From assembly GCA_024277175.1 (NCBI GenBank), contig JAJRVT010000083.1:1-41752 (forward strand): a DNA stretch of 41,752 nucleotides. Direction: 5' to 3'. Shown here piece by piece: positions 8,945 through 17,208 of the stretch. Each line of letters starts with the position of its first letter. Positions within the stretch are counted from its first letter, which is position 1. The DNA is from Chloroflexota bacterium (GTDB taxonomy: Bacteria; Chloroflexota; Anaerolineae; Caldilineales; Caldilineaceae). Under the pieces are notes generated by a model. The model had not been told where the DNA came from. It searched no databases and saw only the letters and a program-made list of their open reading frames with translations. Both the position numbers and the translations under genes were made by a program.

Positions 8945-9931
8945 CTAAATGACCGTCAATATTTCATCCAAGGAATGGAAGTAGTGGTTGCATAGATCTC
9001 TGACCCCACTCTGATTGATATTGCCGCCATCGACGCCGATGGCTGAAAACCCTGCCAGCCGGATCGAGCAGACGCCCGCCCCGCTGTCCTCGATACCGAT
9101 CATATGATGCCGTTCGGCGAAGGGGATACCCAGGCCGACCGTGGCCGCCTCGGCATAGAGCCATGGGTGGGGTTTGGGCGTCAGCTCCCCCAGGGTGCCC
9201 GGGGTCCCGGCCTGCAACGGAAACCCGGCGGTGATAATCGCGTCATAGAAAGTTTCCGGATCGCCCAATCCCAATTCGTGAAAAACCGCAACGATGGCCG
9301 GGTAGGCCTTCTCGTAGAGGCCGGACGTCACCAGAGCGATGCGGATATGCCGCTCTTTCAAGGCCAGAAGAAATTCTTTGAGACCGGGCGTGGGTTGAAA
9401 GGCATCAACGCGCCCTTCCCCCTGGGCGATCGCCGCCAGTTCGGCGCGCGCATGAACGAAGTAGAGACGTCGGGCATCCTCAAGCGATTTCTCCGGGCAA
9501 TACTTCTCCAGGCAGTAGCTGAGATGTTCGGAGACGCTATGGCCCGATACATAGGGCAGGTCGGCATCTTCGAGCTCAAAAGCGGGCTGCTCTATCAACG
9601 AAGCGATGGAGCGCTGGATGATCCAGATCCAGAAGTCCTCGCTGTGCACGCTGGTGCCATCCAGATCCATGAGCACGGCCTTGACCGGCTTCTGGACAGC
9701 GACCGGGTGAACAGGATAATAGGCGGGATAGCCAAGCGCTGAGCGGACGTAGGCCAACGTATGGCCGGCAAAGACGATAAATTCCACCTTGCCATCACCG
9801 GTGGCGACCACAGAGACGACGCCATTCCGGCCCGGCACATGGAGGCCGTCACTGCACGCAACGAGCGGGATCAGCCCGGAGTCAAGCGAAACCGTCCCTA
9901 GCCCTGGAATTTCGAGATTCGTGGAATTCAT
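8945..9931 (-). CDS. HAD-superfamily phosphatase with an extra N-terminal domain
   Basis: 328 aa. Residues from about 85 onward form a HAD hydrolase of the phosphoglucomutase/phosphatase type. The nucleophile motif is MDLDGTSVHSE, followed by a helical cap, motif II LVTSG, motif III Lys in TPKPHPWLYAEA, and motif IV IGIEDSGAGV. It should hydrolyse or isomerise a small phosphorylated metabolite; the substrate is not readable. The first ~85 residues (PGLGTVSLDSGLIPLVACSDGL... FIVFAGHTLAYVRSALGYP) do not belong to the HAD fold and are unrecognised. ATG 9931 has AGGA seven bases upstream; the longer frame to 10015 would translate a palindromic repeat and is rejected. It follows the UroD-like gene on the same strand. 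Confidence 0.87.
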   Translation of the reverse strand: MNSTNLEIPGLGTVSLDSGLIPLVACSDGLHVPGRNGVVSVVATGDGKVEFIVFAGHTLAYVRSALGYPAYYPVHPVAVQKPVKAVLMDLDGTSVHSEDFWIWIIQRSIASLIEQPAFELEDADLPYVSGHSVSEHLSYCLEKYCPEKSLEDARRLYFVHARAELAAIAQGEGRVDAFQPTPGLKEFLLALKERHIRIALVTSGLYEKAYPAIVAVFHELGLGDPETFYDAIITAGFPLQAGTPGTLGELTPKPHPWLYAEAATVGLGIPFAERHHMIGIEDSGAGVCSIRLAGFSAIGVDGGNINQSGVRDLCNHYFHSLDEILTVI

Positions 9932-9962
9932 AGCCGTCCTGCAACCCTCACTTTTGTTTGCA

Positions 9963-9993
9963 CCTTCCTGGAAGCTCGGAGCTTCCAGGAAGG
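9963..9993. repeat. Palindromic repeat family 2, copy 1 (31-bp perfect palindrome)
   Basis: CCTTCCTGGAAGCTC at 9963-9977 and its exact complement GAGCTTCCAGGAAGG at 9979-9993 flank a single base. The element lies between the UroD-like and HAD genes. Near-identical copies occur at 15249-15306 and 31761-31790. Confidence 0.9.
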
Positions 9994-10011
9994 CCGGGAT
10001 GCAATACCCTA

Positions 10012-11142
10012 TCAAACCCGCGGCGTCTCCAGCCCGGCCAGTTCGCGCACGGTCTCGATATAGGCGACGATGTTCTCCATGGGCGTATCCCAGAGCACCT
10101 GGTGGCTGGTCTGGAGGATATAGCCGCCTCCTTCGCCCAGTTTCTCAGCCAATTCCTTCACCTCGGCGCGGACGTCGTCGGGCGTGCCGAAGGGCATGGT
10201 GCGCTCCACATCCACCCCGCCGTAGAAGGTCACCTTGTCGCCGTAGAGCCGCTTCATCTCCATCCGATCCATGGCCGCCGGTTCCAGCGGATTGAAGATG
10301 TCCAGCCCCATTTCGACCAACTCCGGGAAAAGGCGCTGGATACGGCCATCGGAATGGAGGCCGACATAGACGCCGCGTTCGTGACAGTGATCGAAGATGG
10401 CGGCCAGGCGGGGCTTGATGAAGGTGCGCCACATCTTGGGGCTGAACATGAGTCCGGAGGAGGTGCCCCAGTCGTCGGCGAAATAGAAGCCGTCCACGCC
10501 GATATCGATCTGCTGGTCAATGATGGGCAGGTTCCATTCCACCAGGATGCGGTCCAGCAGTTCGTGGACGAATTCCGGGCGCTGCACCATATCGACCATC
10601 AACTGGACCATGCCCCGGATGCTCCAGGCGCGCTCGAAGAGGACCATGCCCAACTTGCCGAAGAGGAAGGCCCGGTCGCGCCAGCGGTCGGCCAGCGCCT
10701 GGGCGGCGTCGAAGCGCCCCTCGTGGTAGGGATCGGGGAACTCATACGTGTCGAGCAGCCGGTAGTCCTCGGCCAGGGGGTGCTGGACCGGGTGGGGCAT
10801 GCCCGACGAGCGATCCCACACACAGCCAAACTCGTCCATGTGCAGCTCGCCCTCGGCGTCCAGGTTCGTGTGCACCGGCCCACCGCTGGGCGTCAGATCC
10901 ACCTGTGCGATCTCGCTGGCCCAGGGGTTGTAGTTGAAATCGGTGCCGATCTTGACCACATGGTTGCCGATGAAGTCGGCCACCTGTTCGCTGTTCTCCA
11001 GGCCGTAGTAGTCGCGAATCTTGTGGTAGACCATGGGGATGGCGTGGAAGTTGTAGGGAACGAAGTCCGTCTCCTGGTGTTGGACGGCTTGCAGAACGCG
11101 CTCGCGCCGGTTGGTGGGCGTTCCGTAGGCGAATAGATCCAT
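10012..11142 (-). CDS. Uroporphyrinogen decarboxylase-family protein (methyltransferase-like), copy 1
   Basis: 376 aa with the UroD TIM-barrel fold: N-terminal TNRRERVLQAVQHQETDFVPYNF, central FYFADDWGTSSGLMFSPKMWRTFIKPRL, then GVYVGLHSDGRI (His263-Ser-Asp265) and FYGGVDVERTMPFGTPDDVRAEVKEL. It lacks the N-terminal Arg-rich haem-precursor site typical of HemE and sits in a sugar/corrinoid island, so methyl transfer is more likely than haem synthesis. The HxC and later Cys zinc ligands of MtaA/MtbA-type methyltransferases are not present (HxD here, and GGGYILQTSHQV where Cys would be expected). ATG 11142 has AGGAGG seven bases upstream. Neighbours are the HAD gene downstream and PfkB upstream, separated by a MITE-like repeat. 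Confidence 0.88.
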   Translation of the reverse strand: MDLFAYGTPTNRRERVLQAVQHQETDFVPYNFHAIPMVYHKIRDYYGLENSEQVADFIGNHVVKIGTDFNYNPWASEIAQVDLTPSGGPVHTNLDAEGELHMDEFGCVWDRSSGMPHPVQHPLAEDYRLLDTYEFPDPYHEGRFDAAQALADRWRDRAFLFGKLGMVLFERAWSIRGMVQLMVDMVQRPEFVHELLDRILVEWNLPIIDQQIDIGVDGFYFADDWGTSSGLMFSPKMWRTFIKPRLAAIFDHCHERGVYVGLHSDGRIQRLFPELVEMGLDIFNPLEPAAMDRMEMKRLYGDKVTFYGGVDVERTMPFGTPDDVRAEVKELAEKLGEGGGYILQTSHQVLWDTPMENIVAYIETVRELAGLETPRV

Positions 11143-11201
11143 GGCGTGCCTCCTCAGAGGAAGTTGGTTCGTGGTGATTATGTACGTCGTCAACTCTGTA
11201 T

Positions 11202-11334
11202 CTATTCAGGTGGGATCTGTTGGAACACGGATTTGCGCTGATAAAAACGGATTTTCACGGATTTCCCCTGAAAAATCCGTGAAAATCCGGCTCCATTCGG
11301 TAAAATCAGCGTTCCAATGATGATCACTGAATAG
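11202..11334. repeat. Palindromic repeat family 1, copy B (133 bp, intact ends)
   Basis: Exact terminal inverted repeats CTATTCAG (11202-11209) and CTGAATAG (11327-11334). Inside are further arms: TTGGAACACGGAT against ATCAGCGTTCCAA, and a central hairpin CACGGATTT...AAATCCGTG. It lies between the PfkB and UroD-like genes. It has no coding capacity. Confidence 0.85.
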
Positions 11335-11345
11335 ACACTCAACTT

Positions 11346-12539
11346 TTAACGATTCCAGAGCTGGGACTCGATATCGAACCGCCAGCCCGGAATATCGATA
11401 TTGAGCGCATGTTTGAGCCAACCATCATCGATGCGTCGGCGGGTCGCCTCCCACGGCAGGATGCCGCTGAGGCCGTCGGCGGCTTCCACGTTACACGCGC
11501 CGACCGCCGTCGCCATGATGACCGCCTCTTCCGGTGACATGTCGCGCAGCAGGGCCGCATGGAACCCAGCGATGGAGGCGTCGCCCGCGCCTGTGGCGCC
11601 CACCTCCTTCACCCGGAACGCAGGTCCCCATATCTCCTTCTGCGCCCAGCGTTCGGGCTGAGCTGGCAGCGCTCGGCCCATGTTGGCGATACGCGTGGGG
11701 TCGCCTGTGCGCAGATAAAAGCCCCGGCGTCCAAGTTTGATGACGACGATCGCCGCGCCCATGTCGAGCAGTTCCGCACCCAGATCGGAGAGCAATTGGG
11801 GCGTCACCTGCTCAAGCAGATCGCCCGCGGCCGTGAACTCCTGAAACTGTTGGCGACGGAGCATAAACAGAATCTCCTCGCCGCTGGGCAAGAAAATGTC
11901 CACATCAGGCAACGTTTTCGTCAGGATGGCGCGCCAATCCGCCCTGCCGCTGGGCGACGACGGGTCGGGTACGGACATGTCCAGGGCGGTCGTCACGCCT
12001 GTGGCTTTGACCCGGCGGAACAGCTCACTCAATTCCGCGCCGCCGCGCTCGTACATGGAGCGCATGATGGGCGGGTAGCCGAAATGAAAGAGGCGACTGC
12101 GTTCGACCCGATCGAGTCGCACATCAGCAGCCCGAAACGACGCGTTCGCCCCCGCGAAATGGAGAAAAGTGCGGTCGATCCCGGGCGGATTGATCACGAT
12201 GGTGTAGGATGTGCTGGAATCGCCATCGACAACCATGCCCGCCGCCAGCCGCGGGTCGCTCTCGCTGATCAGTTTACGAATTTCCTCGCCGTACAGATCG
12301 TCCCCCACCTTGCCCATCAACTGAGTCTTGATCCCCAGCCGGTGAAGGGCAAGCCCGGTATTGGCCACCGGTCCACCGGTTGCGAACGCGATCTCCCCCA
12401 CTTCGACCAGGCGACCGGGCTGAAATAGCCGCTGAAATTCTGCGCCGTCGTTTTGGCTCAAGTCTGGGATGACGTCCAGGCAGATATGGCCGGCGACGGT
12501 GACGTCGATCACGGTTTCGGTGGCGTTACTCACTAGCAT
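11346..12539 (-). CDS. PfkB-family carbohydrate kinase
   Basis: 397 aa. Ribokinase/PfkB family signatures are the N-terminal GEIAFATGGPVANTGLALHRLG with KVGDDLYG, and the C-terminal VGATGAGDASIAGF containing the anion hole and the catalytic Asp. It phosphorylates a sugar or sugar phosphate with ATP; the substrate is unknown. The ATG at 12539 directly abuts AAAGGA, whereas a GTG two codons later (12533) has ideal spacing from the same site, so translation may really begin at that GTG. It lies 33 bp downstream of the FGGY kinase gene in one operon with the ABC permeases, UroD-like protein 2 and GH38. Confidence 0.92.
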   Translation of the reverse strand: MLVSNATETVIDVTVAGHICLDVIPDLSQNDGAEFQRLFQPGRLVEVGEIAFATGGPVANTGLALHRLGIKTQLMGKVGDDLYGEEIRKLISESDPRLAAGMVVDGDSSTSYTIVINPPGIDRTFLHFAGANASFRAADVRLDRVERSRLFHFGYPPIMRSMYERGGAELSELFRRVKATGVTTALDMSVPDPSSPSGRADWRAILTKTLPDVDIFLPSGEEILFMLRRQQFQEFTAAGDLLEQVTPQLLSDLGAELLDMGAAIVVIKLGRRGFYLRTGDPTRIANMGRALPAQPERWAQKEIWGPAFRVKEVGATGAGDASIAGFHAALLRDMSPEEAVIMATAVGACNVEAADGLSGILPWEATRRRIDDGWLKHALNIDIPGWRFDIESQLWNR

Positions 12540-12572
12540 TCCTTTCCAATATCATCCACGATTGCATTACTC

Positions 12573-14135
12573 TCATACCTTCGCCCACGTGGGAAGATGG
12601 GTAATCTCTGCAAAAGCTGGCTGGGTCTCGTTGAGCAGCTTTTCGTAGACACGGGCATAGTCGCGATAAAAGGCGTGAACCTCTGGCCGAGGGTCGAAGC
12701 GCGCACTGTGCCGCACGAACTGTTCCGCGGTGCGCGCCATGTCATCATAAACGCCCAGCGCGTAGCCGGCCAGGATGGCGTTGCCGATGGGGGCCATATC
12801 CTCCCGGTCGAGCAGTACGTGGGGAACGCCGATGACGTCCGCCTTGATCTGATTCCAGAGCGCGCTCCGGGTCCCGCCGCCATAGGCGACGATCTCGGCG
12901 ACGGCCAGGTCGGGATTGGACGCCTGAAAGGCCTGGAACTGCAACCACTGTTCATAGGCGATCGATTCCAAAATGGCGCGATAAAAATGGGGGCGACCGT
13001 GGGTCCAGGTGAAGCCGAACCAGGCGCCCTTCATGTCTGTATTGCTCGGGCAGGCGCGCCCGCCCAGGTGAGGCAGGAAGAAGAGCTTTTCCGAGCCCGG
13101 GGGGAGCTGCACGGCGTTGGCATCCAACACGTCATAGACTGACGCACCCGCATCGCGTTTTTCCGCCTCCAGTTCATCGGCCAGGGCGAAGGTTTCTTGA
13201 AACCAATGGTGGCTGAGTCCGCCGCCGATGATATAGGAGGTCGGGTTCCAAAGGCCGGGGATGACCGAGGGGATGATCTCGGCCATCCGGTTCTCCATAT
13301 CGGGCCGGAACTGGTCGGTGCAGACGGCCAGCACCGGATAGGTGCCGGCGTTGGACGCCATGCGGTTGGCTTTGGTGATGCCGGCGGCGATATAACCGGC
13401 CGATTGGTCCGAAGCGCCGGCGACCACGGGCGTCCCCGCCAGCAGGCCCGACGCCGCCGCGGCCTCGGCGCACACGCCGCTGATGATGTCCGACGAGCGG
13501 ACGATGCGCGGCAGCTTGTCCATGGGGAGATCCATCATGCGGCAGAGTTCCTCTGACCAAGCGTAGTTCTGGGTGTCGCTGAGACCGCTGGCCCACAGGT
13601 AGGTCTGGTCCACGAAGGCCTGGTCGGCGCGCAAACCAGCCATCTTGCCGATGACATAGCCGCTGATGGTCAGGAATTTGGCGGTTGCGCGGTAGAGATC
13701 GGGAAACTCTTCGCGAATCCACAACATTTTGGGTGCGATGGTGGGCTGGCCGGAACCGGTCAACTGGCGTATGGGGGCGTGGAAATGCTCCAGCGTCCAG
13801 TTCAGGTGCGGGAGGAAGCGCAGGTCCAGCGTGGTTGTATAAGGCGTGGTGGCCTCGCCGTCGGCGTCGACGCCCATGGCCCCGCTGATCATGGCGTCGA
13901 GAGAGACGGCCGCGATCTCCCCGGGAGCCAGGCCGGACTTGTCCAATAGTTCGCGGATGGAGTCATACACCGCACCCAGCAGCGTGGGGCCGTCATACTC
14001 GGCCACGCCCGCGCGCGGCTGGGCTGGATGCGTGTCCCGTTTGGCATCGGCGATCACGGTCCCCTGGCTGTCGACGATGGACGACTTGGTGAAACTGGAG
14101 CCGATATCCACGCCGATGAAATATGTGTTTGTCAT
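12573..14135 (-). CDS. FGGY-family carbohydrate kinase (xylulokinase-like)
   Basis: 520 aa, normal for the family. N-terminal phosphate-binding GVDIGSSFTKSSIVD, the substrate/catalytic Asp region GASDQSAGYIAAGI, and the C-terminal AYGGGTRSALWNQIKADVIGVPHVLL with GNAILAGYALGVYDD (FGGY signature 2 region) are all present. It phosphorylates a pentulose, hexulose or polyol; substrate class cannot be settled from sequence. The ATG at 14135 lies behind GAGGAAGG; a GTG two codons upstream is less well placed. The gap to the UroD-like gene upstream is only about 15 bp, and PfkB follows, so the operon encodes two different sugar kinases. Confidence 0.92.
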   Translation of the reverse strand: MTNTYFIGVDIGSSFTKSSIVDSQGTVIADAKRDTHPAQPRAGVAEYDGPTLLGAVYDSIRELLDKSGLAPGEIAAVSLDAMISGAMGVDADGEATTPYTTTLDLRFLPHLNWTLEHFHAPIRQLTGSGQPTIAPKMLWIREEFPDLYRATAKFLTISGYVIGKMAGLRADQAFVDQTYLWASGLSDTQNYAWSEELCRMMDLPMDKLPRIVRSSDIISGVCAEAAAASGLLAGTPVVAGASDQSAGYIAAGITKANRMASNAGTYPVLAVCTDQFRPDMENRMAEIIPSVIPGLWNPTSYIIGGGLSHHWFQETFALADELEAEKRDAGASVYDVLDANAVQLPPGSEKLFFLPHLGGRACPSNTDMKGAWFGFTWTHGRPHFYRAILESIAYEQWLQFQAFQASNPDLAVAEIVAYGGGTRSALWNQIKADVIGVPHVLLDREDMAPIGNAILAGYALGVYDDMARTAEQFVRHSARFDPRPEVHAFYRDYARVYEKLLNETQPAFAEITHLPTWAKV

Positions 14136-14150
14136 GGCCACCTTCCTCGG

Positions 14151-15215
14151 TTATGTCGCCGGCGCTAGCTTGTCCATGTCCAATGGATAGACGCCATATT
14201 CCCGGATGGCGTCCAGCATGGCGATATAGAGATTGGGTTTGACGCCGGAGTGGATGGAATTGCTGGACGAGCACGCGTATCCGCCGCCAGGACCAGCGAT
14301 GCGAATACAGTCCTTGACCGCTTCCACGACTTCAGCCTCCTCGCCGGTGACAAGCAGATAGGCGCAGTCCACGTTGCCCTTGATGGCGATGCGATCGCCC
14401 CAGCGCTCCTTCACAGTGGCCAGGTCCATCTTGGCCAGGGGATCGATGGGATCGATGCCGTCGATGCCCGCCTCCACCAGCCCATCCAGCACCGTCATGA
14501 TATTGCCGTCTGTGTGCTTCCAGTAGTAGAGGTCGTGGTCGTGGATGGCCTGCACCCAGCGGCGGAAGTGGGGCATAAAGATCGAATTCCACATTTTAGG
14601 CGAGATCAGGGTGCGGCGATTGTCGGCGATGTCATCGCCGGACATGACCACTTCCGCACCCAGTTCGGCGGCCACATCCAGCAGGGCGATGCTCTGGTTG
14701 ACGCATTTCTCCACCAGCGCCCCGACCAGGTCAGGCTGCTTCTTGCATAAGACGAACAGGTTTTCATAGCCAAGCAGATCGCGCGGGTTGGACCACACGT
14801 CCCGGAGCTGGACGAAGATGGCCCGCTTGCCCTTGAACCGGGCCACCCGTCGCTTCATCGTCTCGAAACGATGGGGGGCGTATGGATCGGGCGGTTCCCA
14901 TTTCTCCAGATCGGCCATGCTCCTGATAGGGGCGAATTCATCCACGGCCATGGCGTACGCTTCGTGGCCCCGGGTGCGGGTGACGCCCCACTCATCCAGC
15001 AAGAGGCCATTGTCAAGCGGAGTCTTGATGTAGTCCGGACCGCACATCACGGCATCGAGATCGAACTGCTCGATGAAGTCTTCATAGGAGCCGCCCCCCG
15101 TCATCAGGGAGATCAGATCGGGGTCGATATCCCATTCAAAGGTGGGCACTCGGTCCGGCTCTTGCCGTTGAATCACCGCCAATACGCGCTCGCTGCTGGT
15201 CATTGCACTCGTCAT
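14151..15215 (-). CDS. Uroporphyrinogen decarboxylase-family protein (methyltransferase-like), copy 2
   Basis: 354 aa, UroD TIM-barrel fold: TSSERVLAVIQRQEPDRVPTFEW, VVMSGDDIADNRRTLISPKMWNSIFMPHFRRW, YYWKHTDGNIM (His234-Thr-Asp236) and IAIKGNVDCAYLLVTGEEAEVVEAVKD. Unlike copy 1 it keeps a Cys at 315 in GGYACSSSNSIHSGV, where MtaA/MtbA-type enzymes have a zinc Cys; the HxC partner is HxD. It is clearly only distantly similar to copy 1. The ATG at 15215 has AGGGAG about 11-12 bases upstream, a loose but usable site. It is sandwiched between the sugar permeases and the FGGY kinase, so a role in processing the imported sugar is implied. Confidence 0.88.
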   Translation of the reverse strand: MTSAMTSSERVLAVIQRQEPDRVPTFEWDIDPDLISLMTGGGSYEDFIEQFDLDAVMCGPDYIKTPLDNGLLLDEWGVTRTRGHEAYAMAVDEFAPIRSMADLEKWEPPDPYAPHRFETMKRRVARFKGKRAIFVQLRDVWSNPRDLLGYENLFVLCKKQPDLVGALVEKCVNQSIALLDVAAELGAEVVMSGDDIADNRRTLISPKMWNSIFMPHFRRWVQAIHDHDLYYWKHTDGNIMTVLDGLVEAGIDGIDPIDPLAKMDLATVKERWGDRIAIKGNVDCAYLLVTGEEAEVVEAVKDCIRIAGPGGGYACSSSNSIHSGVKPNLYIAMLDAIREYGVYPLDMDKLAPAT

Positions 15216-15248
15216 TAGTCTATCATCTCCCTGAAATAATGCTTACTG

Positions 15249-15306
15249 ATCTTCCTGGAAGCTCTGGTCAAGCCATTGGCTGGTGGCGACTAGCTTCCAG
15301 GAAGAT
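15249..15306. repeat. Palindromic repeat family 2, copy 2 (15-bp arms, 28-base loop)
   Basis: ATCTTCCTGGAAGCT (15249-15263) and its exact complement AGCTTCCAGGAAGAT (15292-15306) flank 28 bases. It lies between the second permease gene and the UroD-like gene, so on RNA it could act as a processing or attenuation hairpin. Confidence 0.85.
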
Positions 15307-15326
15307 GTTTCGAATCAGCCTACGGT

Positions 15327-16163
15327 TTACTCGCCGCTGGTGGCCAGTGTCATGCCCCGCAATAGATATCGACCCAACAAAATAAAGATCAGGATCGTCG
15401 GCACCGAAGCCAGCAGCGCGCCAGCCAGAACGCCGGGCGTATTCTGGGACGAATAGATGCCCTGTAATCCGGCCAGACCCGCCATGATTGGGCGCACATC
15501 GGCTGACTTTGCAAGCGTGATGCCAAACAGCAGATCGTTCCATATCCATGTGAACTGGAAAAGGAAGAGCGCGGAAATGGCTGCAACGGAAAGAGGGATG
15601 TAGATGCGTCGATAAATGCCAAAATTCGACAGGCCGTCTATTTTGGCGGCTTCGATGATTTCCTGGGAAATGGTCGTAAAATGATTTCTGAGGACGAACA
15701 GGCAAAAAGGGATGGCGATCGCGGTGTAAAACAGCAATAGCCCGATCCGCGTGTCATATAGCGAGGTTGTTTGGTAGAGATAGAAAAGGGGCAGAAGATA
15801 CATCTGGAACGGGAAGACCGTTCCGGCGTAGATCAACAAAAACCAGCCGAAGGGGCGACTCGGACGCAGTTGCACCAACGCGAACCCGGCCAGTGAGGCG
15901 AACACGATGGCCAATGCCGCACCGACGCCGGCGTAGAGCATGCTCTGAACAAAGCTCTGCCCCAGCTTGCCGGCGCTCCAGGCCCAGCGAAGGTTGTCTA
16001 TGAGCGCGAAGCCCTGGGGCAATTGCCAGGGCAGGGTTGCGCCCGCCTCCTTCTGGGTTTTCAAGGCGGTCATAAAGGTGATGAAAAGCGGCGTCATCCA
16101 CAGGATGACCAGGAAAGTCATCACCAGCATGAGCATGCCGCGGGAAAAGTGCTTTCTGGACAT
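15327..16163 (-). CDS. CUT1-type sugar ABC transporter permease, MalG-like
   Basis: 278 aa with about six membrane segments, starting with MLMLVMTFLVILWMTPLFITFMTALKT. The cytoplasmic EAA loop that contacts the ATPase reads EIIEAAKIDGLSNFGIYRRIYIPLS. The C-terminus LLGRYLLRGMTLATSGE is typical of MalG-like subunits. It is six bases from the stop of the MalF-like gene. No ATPase gene accompanies the operon. Confidence 0.93.
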   Translation of the reverse strand: MSRKHFSRGMLMLVMTFLVILWMTPLFITFMTALKTQKEAGATLPWQLPQGFALIDNLRWAWSAGKLGQSFVQSMLYAGVGAALAIVFASLAGFALVQLRPSRPFGWFLLIYAGTVFPFQMYLLPLFYLYQTTSLYDTRIGLLLFYTAIAIPFCLFVLRNHFTTISQEIIEAAKIDGLSNFGIYRRIYIPLSVAAISALFLFQFTWIWNDLLFGITLAKSADVRPIMAGLAGLQGIYSSQNTPGVLAGALLASVPTILIFILLGRYLLRGMTLATSGE

Positions 16164-16169
16164 CGTTCT

Positions 16170-17126
16170 TCAACTCTCCTGGCGAAAAATAGATCGCAAG
16201 TAGACGACGGAAAATAGAATTACAATGATTGAAAGTAGGCTGGCGATCGAAGCGCCGAAGCCCAGCCGGAATTGGACGAAGGACTCTCTGTACATGGTGA
16301 CGGCCAATGTCTCTGAAGAGCGGTAGGGGCCGCCTTGCGTCATCACCCAGATCAAATCGAAGACTTTGAAGCTGTTCACCACCGCCAATGTGATCACCAC
16401 GGTGGTGATCGGTTTTAACAGCGGCAAGGTGATGTGCCGAAAAATCTGGAAAGCATTGGCGCCGTCCAGCTTGGCCGCTTCGATCGGATCGGTGGGGATG
16501 GATTGCAGACCGACCAGGAAGAGAATCATGTTGGTGCCGGTCGTCTGCCAGGTGAACGCGATCAGCATGACGATGGTGTTCCAGGGGGGGATGATCAGCC
16601 AGGACCGCGCCAGCCCGCCCAGGCCCACTTCCCGCAAGAAGGCGTTGACGACGCCGACCGGTGACAGCATGAATCCCCAGATGACGGCTCCACTGGTGGC
16701 GGATATGGCGTAGGGCAGGTAAAAAACGGATTTATAAAACCCTTGCAAGGGGATGCGATTGACGAACACGGCCAGCATCAGGCCCAGCATCACCGGAAAA
16801 AGCAGCGTCGCCACAACCCAGATCAACGTGTTCCTGAGCGAGGTCTGGAAAACAGGTTCTTTGACGATTTGGAAGTAGTTCTGCAGACCGATAAATTGAG
16901 GCGGGTTGAGGCCATCCCATTTCGTAAAGCTGATATAGAACGTGTATACCGCCGGGTAGAGGAGAAAAACCCCAACGAATAGGACTGCCGGAAACAGATA
17001 CAGGTATGGTTCAACCCAGTTGCGAAACGAATGCAACTTTGCCGGTGACTGCCGATAGATAACCGCTGTTTCAGTTTCTGTGTTCAAGATGTTTGACCTC
17101 GACAGGGTGGATGAAGATGGCCGCAC
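16170..17126 (-). CDS. CUT1-type sugar ABC transporter permease, MalF-like
   Basis: 318 aa. The membrane core begins at EPYLYLFPAVLFVGVFLLYPAVYTFYISFTKWDG, the EAA loop is PIEAAKLDGANAFQIFRHITLPLLKP, and the end is VVYLRSIFRQES. It pairs with the MalG-like subunit to form the inner-membrane channel for the sugar bound by the upstream lipoprotein. The frame starts with GTG at 17126, which has no strong ribosome site; an in-frame TTG at 17087 follows GAGG and is an alternative start. A 42-bp perfect palindrome separates it from the binding-protein gene. Confidence 0.92.
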   Translation of the reverse strand: MRPSSSTLSRSNILNTETETAVIYRQSPAKLHSFRNWVEPYLYLFPAVLFVGVFLLYPAVYTFYISFTKWDGLNPPQFIGLQNYFQIVKEPVFQTSLRNTLIWVVATLLFPVMLGLMLAVFVNRIPLQGFYKSVFYLPYAISATSGAVIWGFMLSPVGVVNAFLREVGLGGLARSWLIIPPWNTIVMLIAFTWQTTGTNMILFLVGLQSIPTDPIEAAKLDGANAFQIFRHITLPLLKPITTVVITLAVVNSFKVFDLIWVMTQGGPYRSSETLAVTMYRESFVQFRLGFGASIASLLSIIVILFSVVYLRSIFRQES

Positions 17127-17143
17127 TTGCAGGGAATGTCACG

Positions 17144-17185
17144 GTTCGTAGTGAGCGCTTTAGCGCTAAAGCGCTCACTACGAAC
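17144..17185. repeat. 42-bp perfect palindrome between binding-protein and permease genes
   Basis: The 21 bases from 17144 (GTTCGTAGTGAGCGCTTTAG then C) are followed directly by their exact complement up to 17185. On the minus-strand mRNA it forms a very stable hairpin 24 bp after the binding-protein stop codon. Its position matches the REP elements of malE-malF that protect upstream mRNA and lower permease expression. Confidence 0.9.
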
Positions 17186-17208
17186 GGGGCGTCGTACGCC
17201 GTCGTGCG

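Noticed and set aside
9958-11136. A 392-codon plus-strand frame over the first UroD-like gene
   Set aside because: The minus strand carries a clear UroD-family protein with an AGGAGG ribosome site; the plus frame has no family resemblance.
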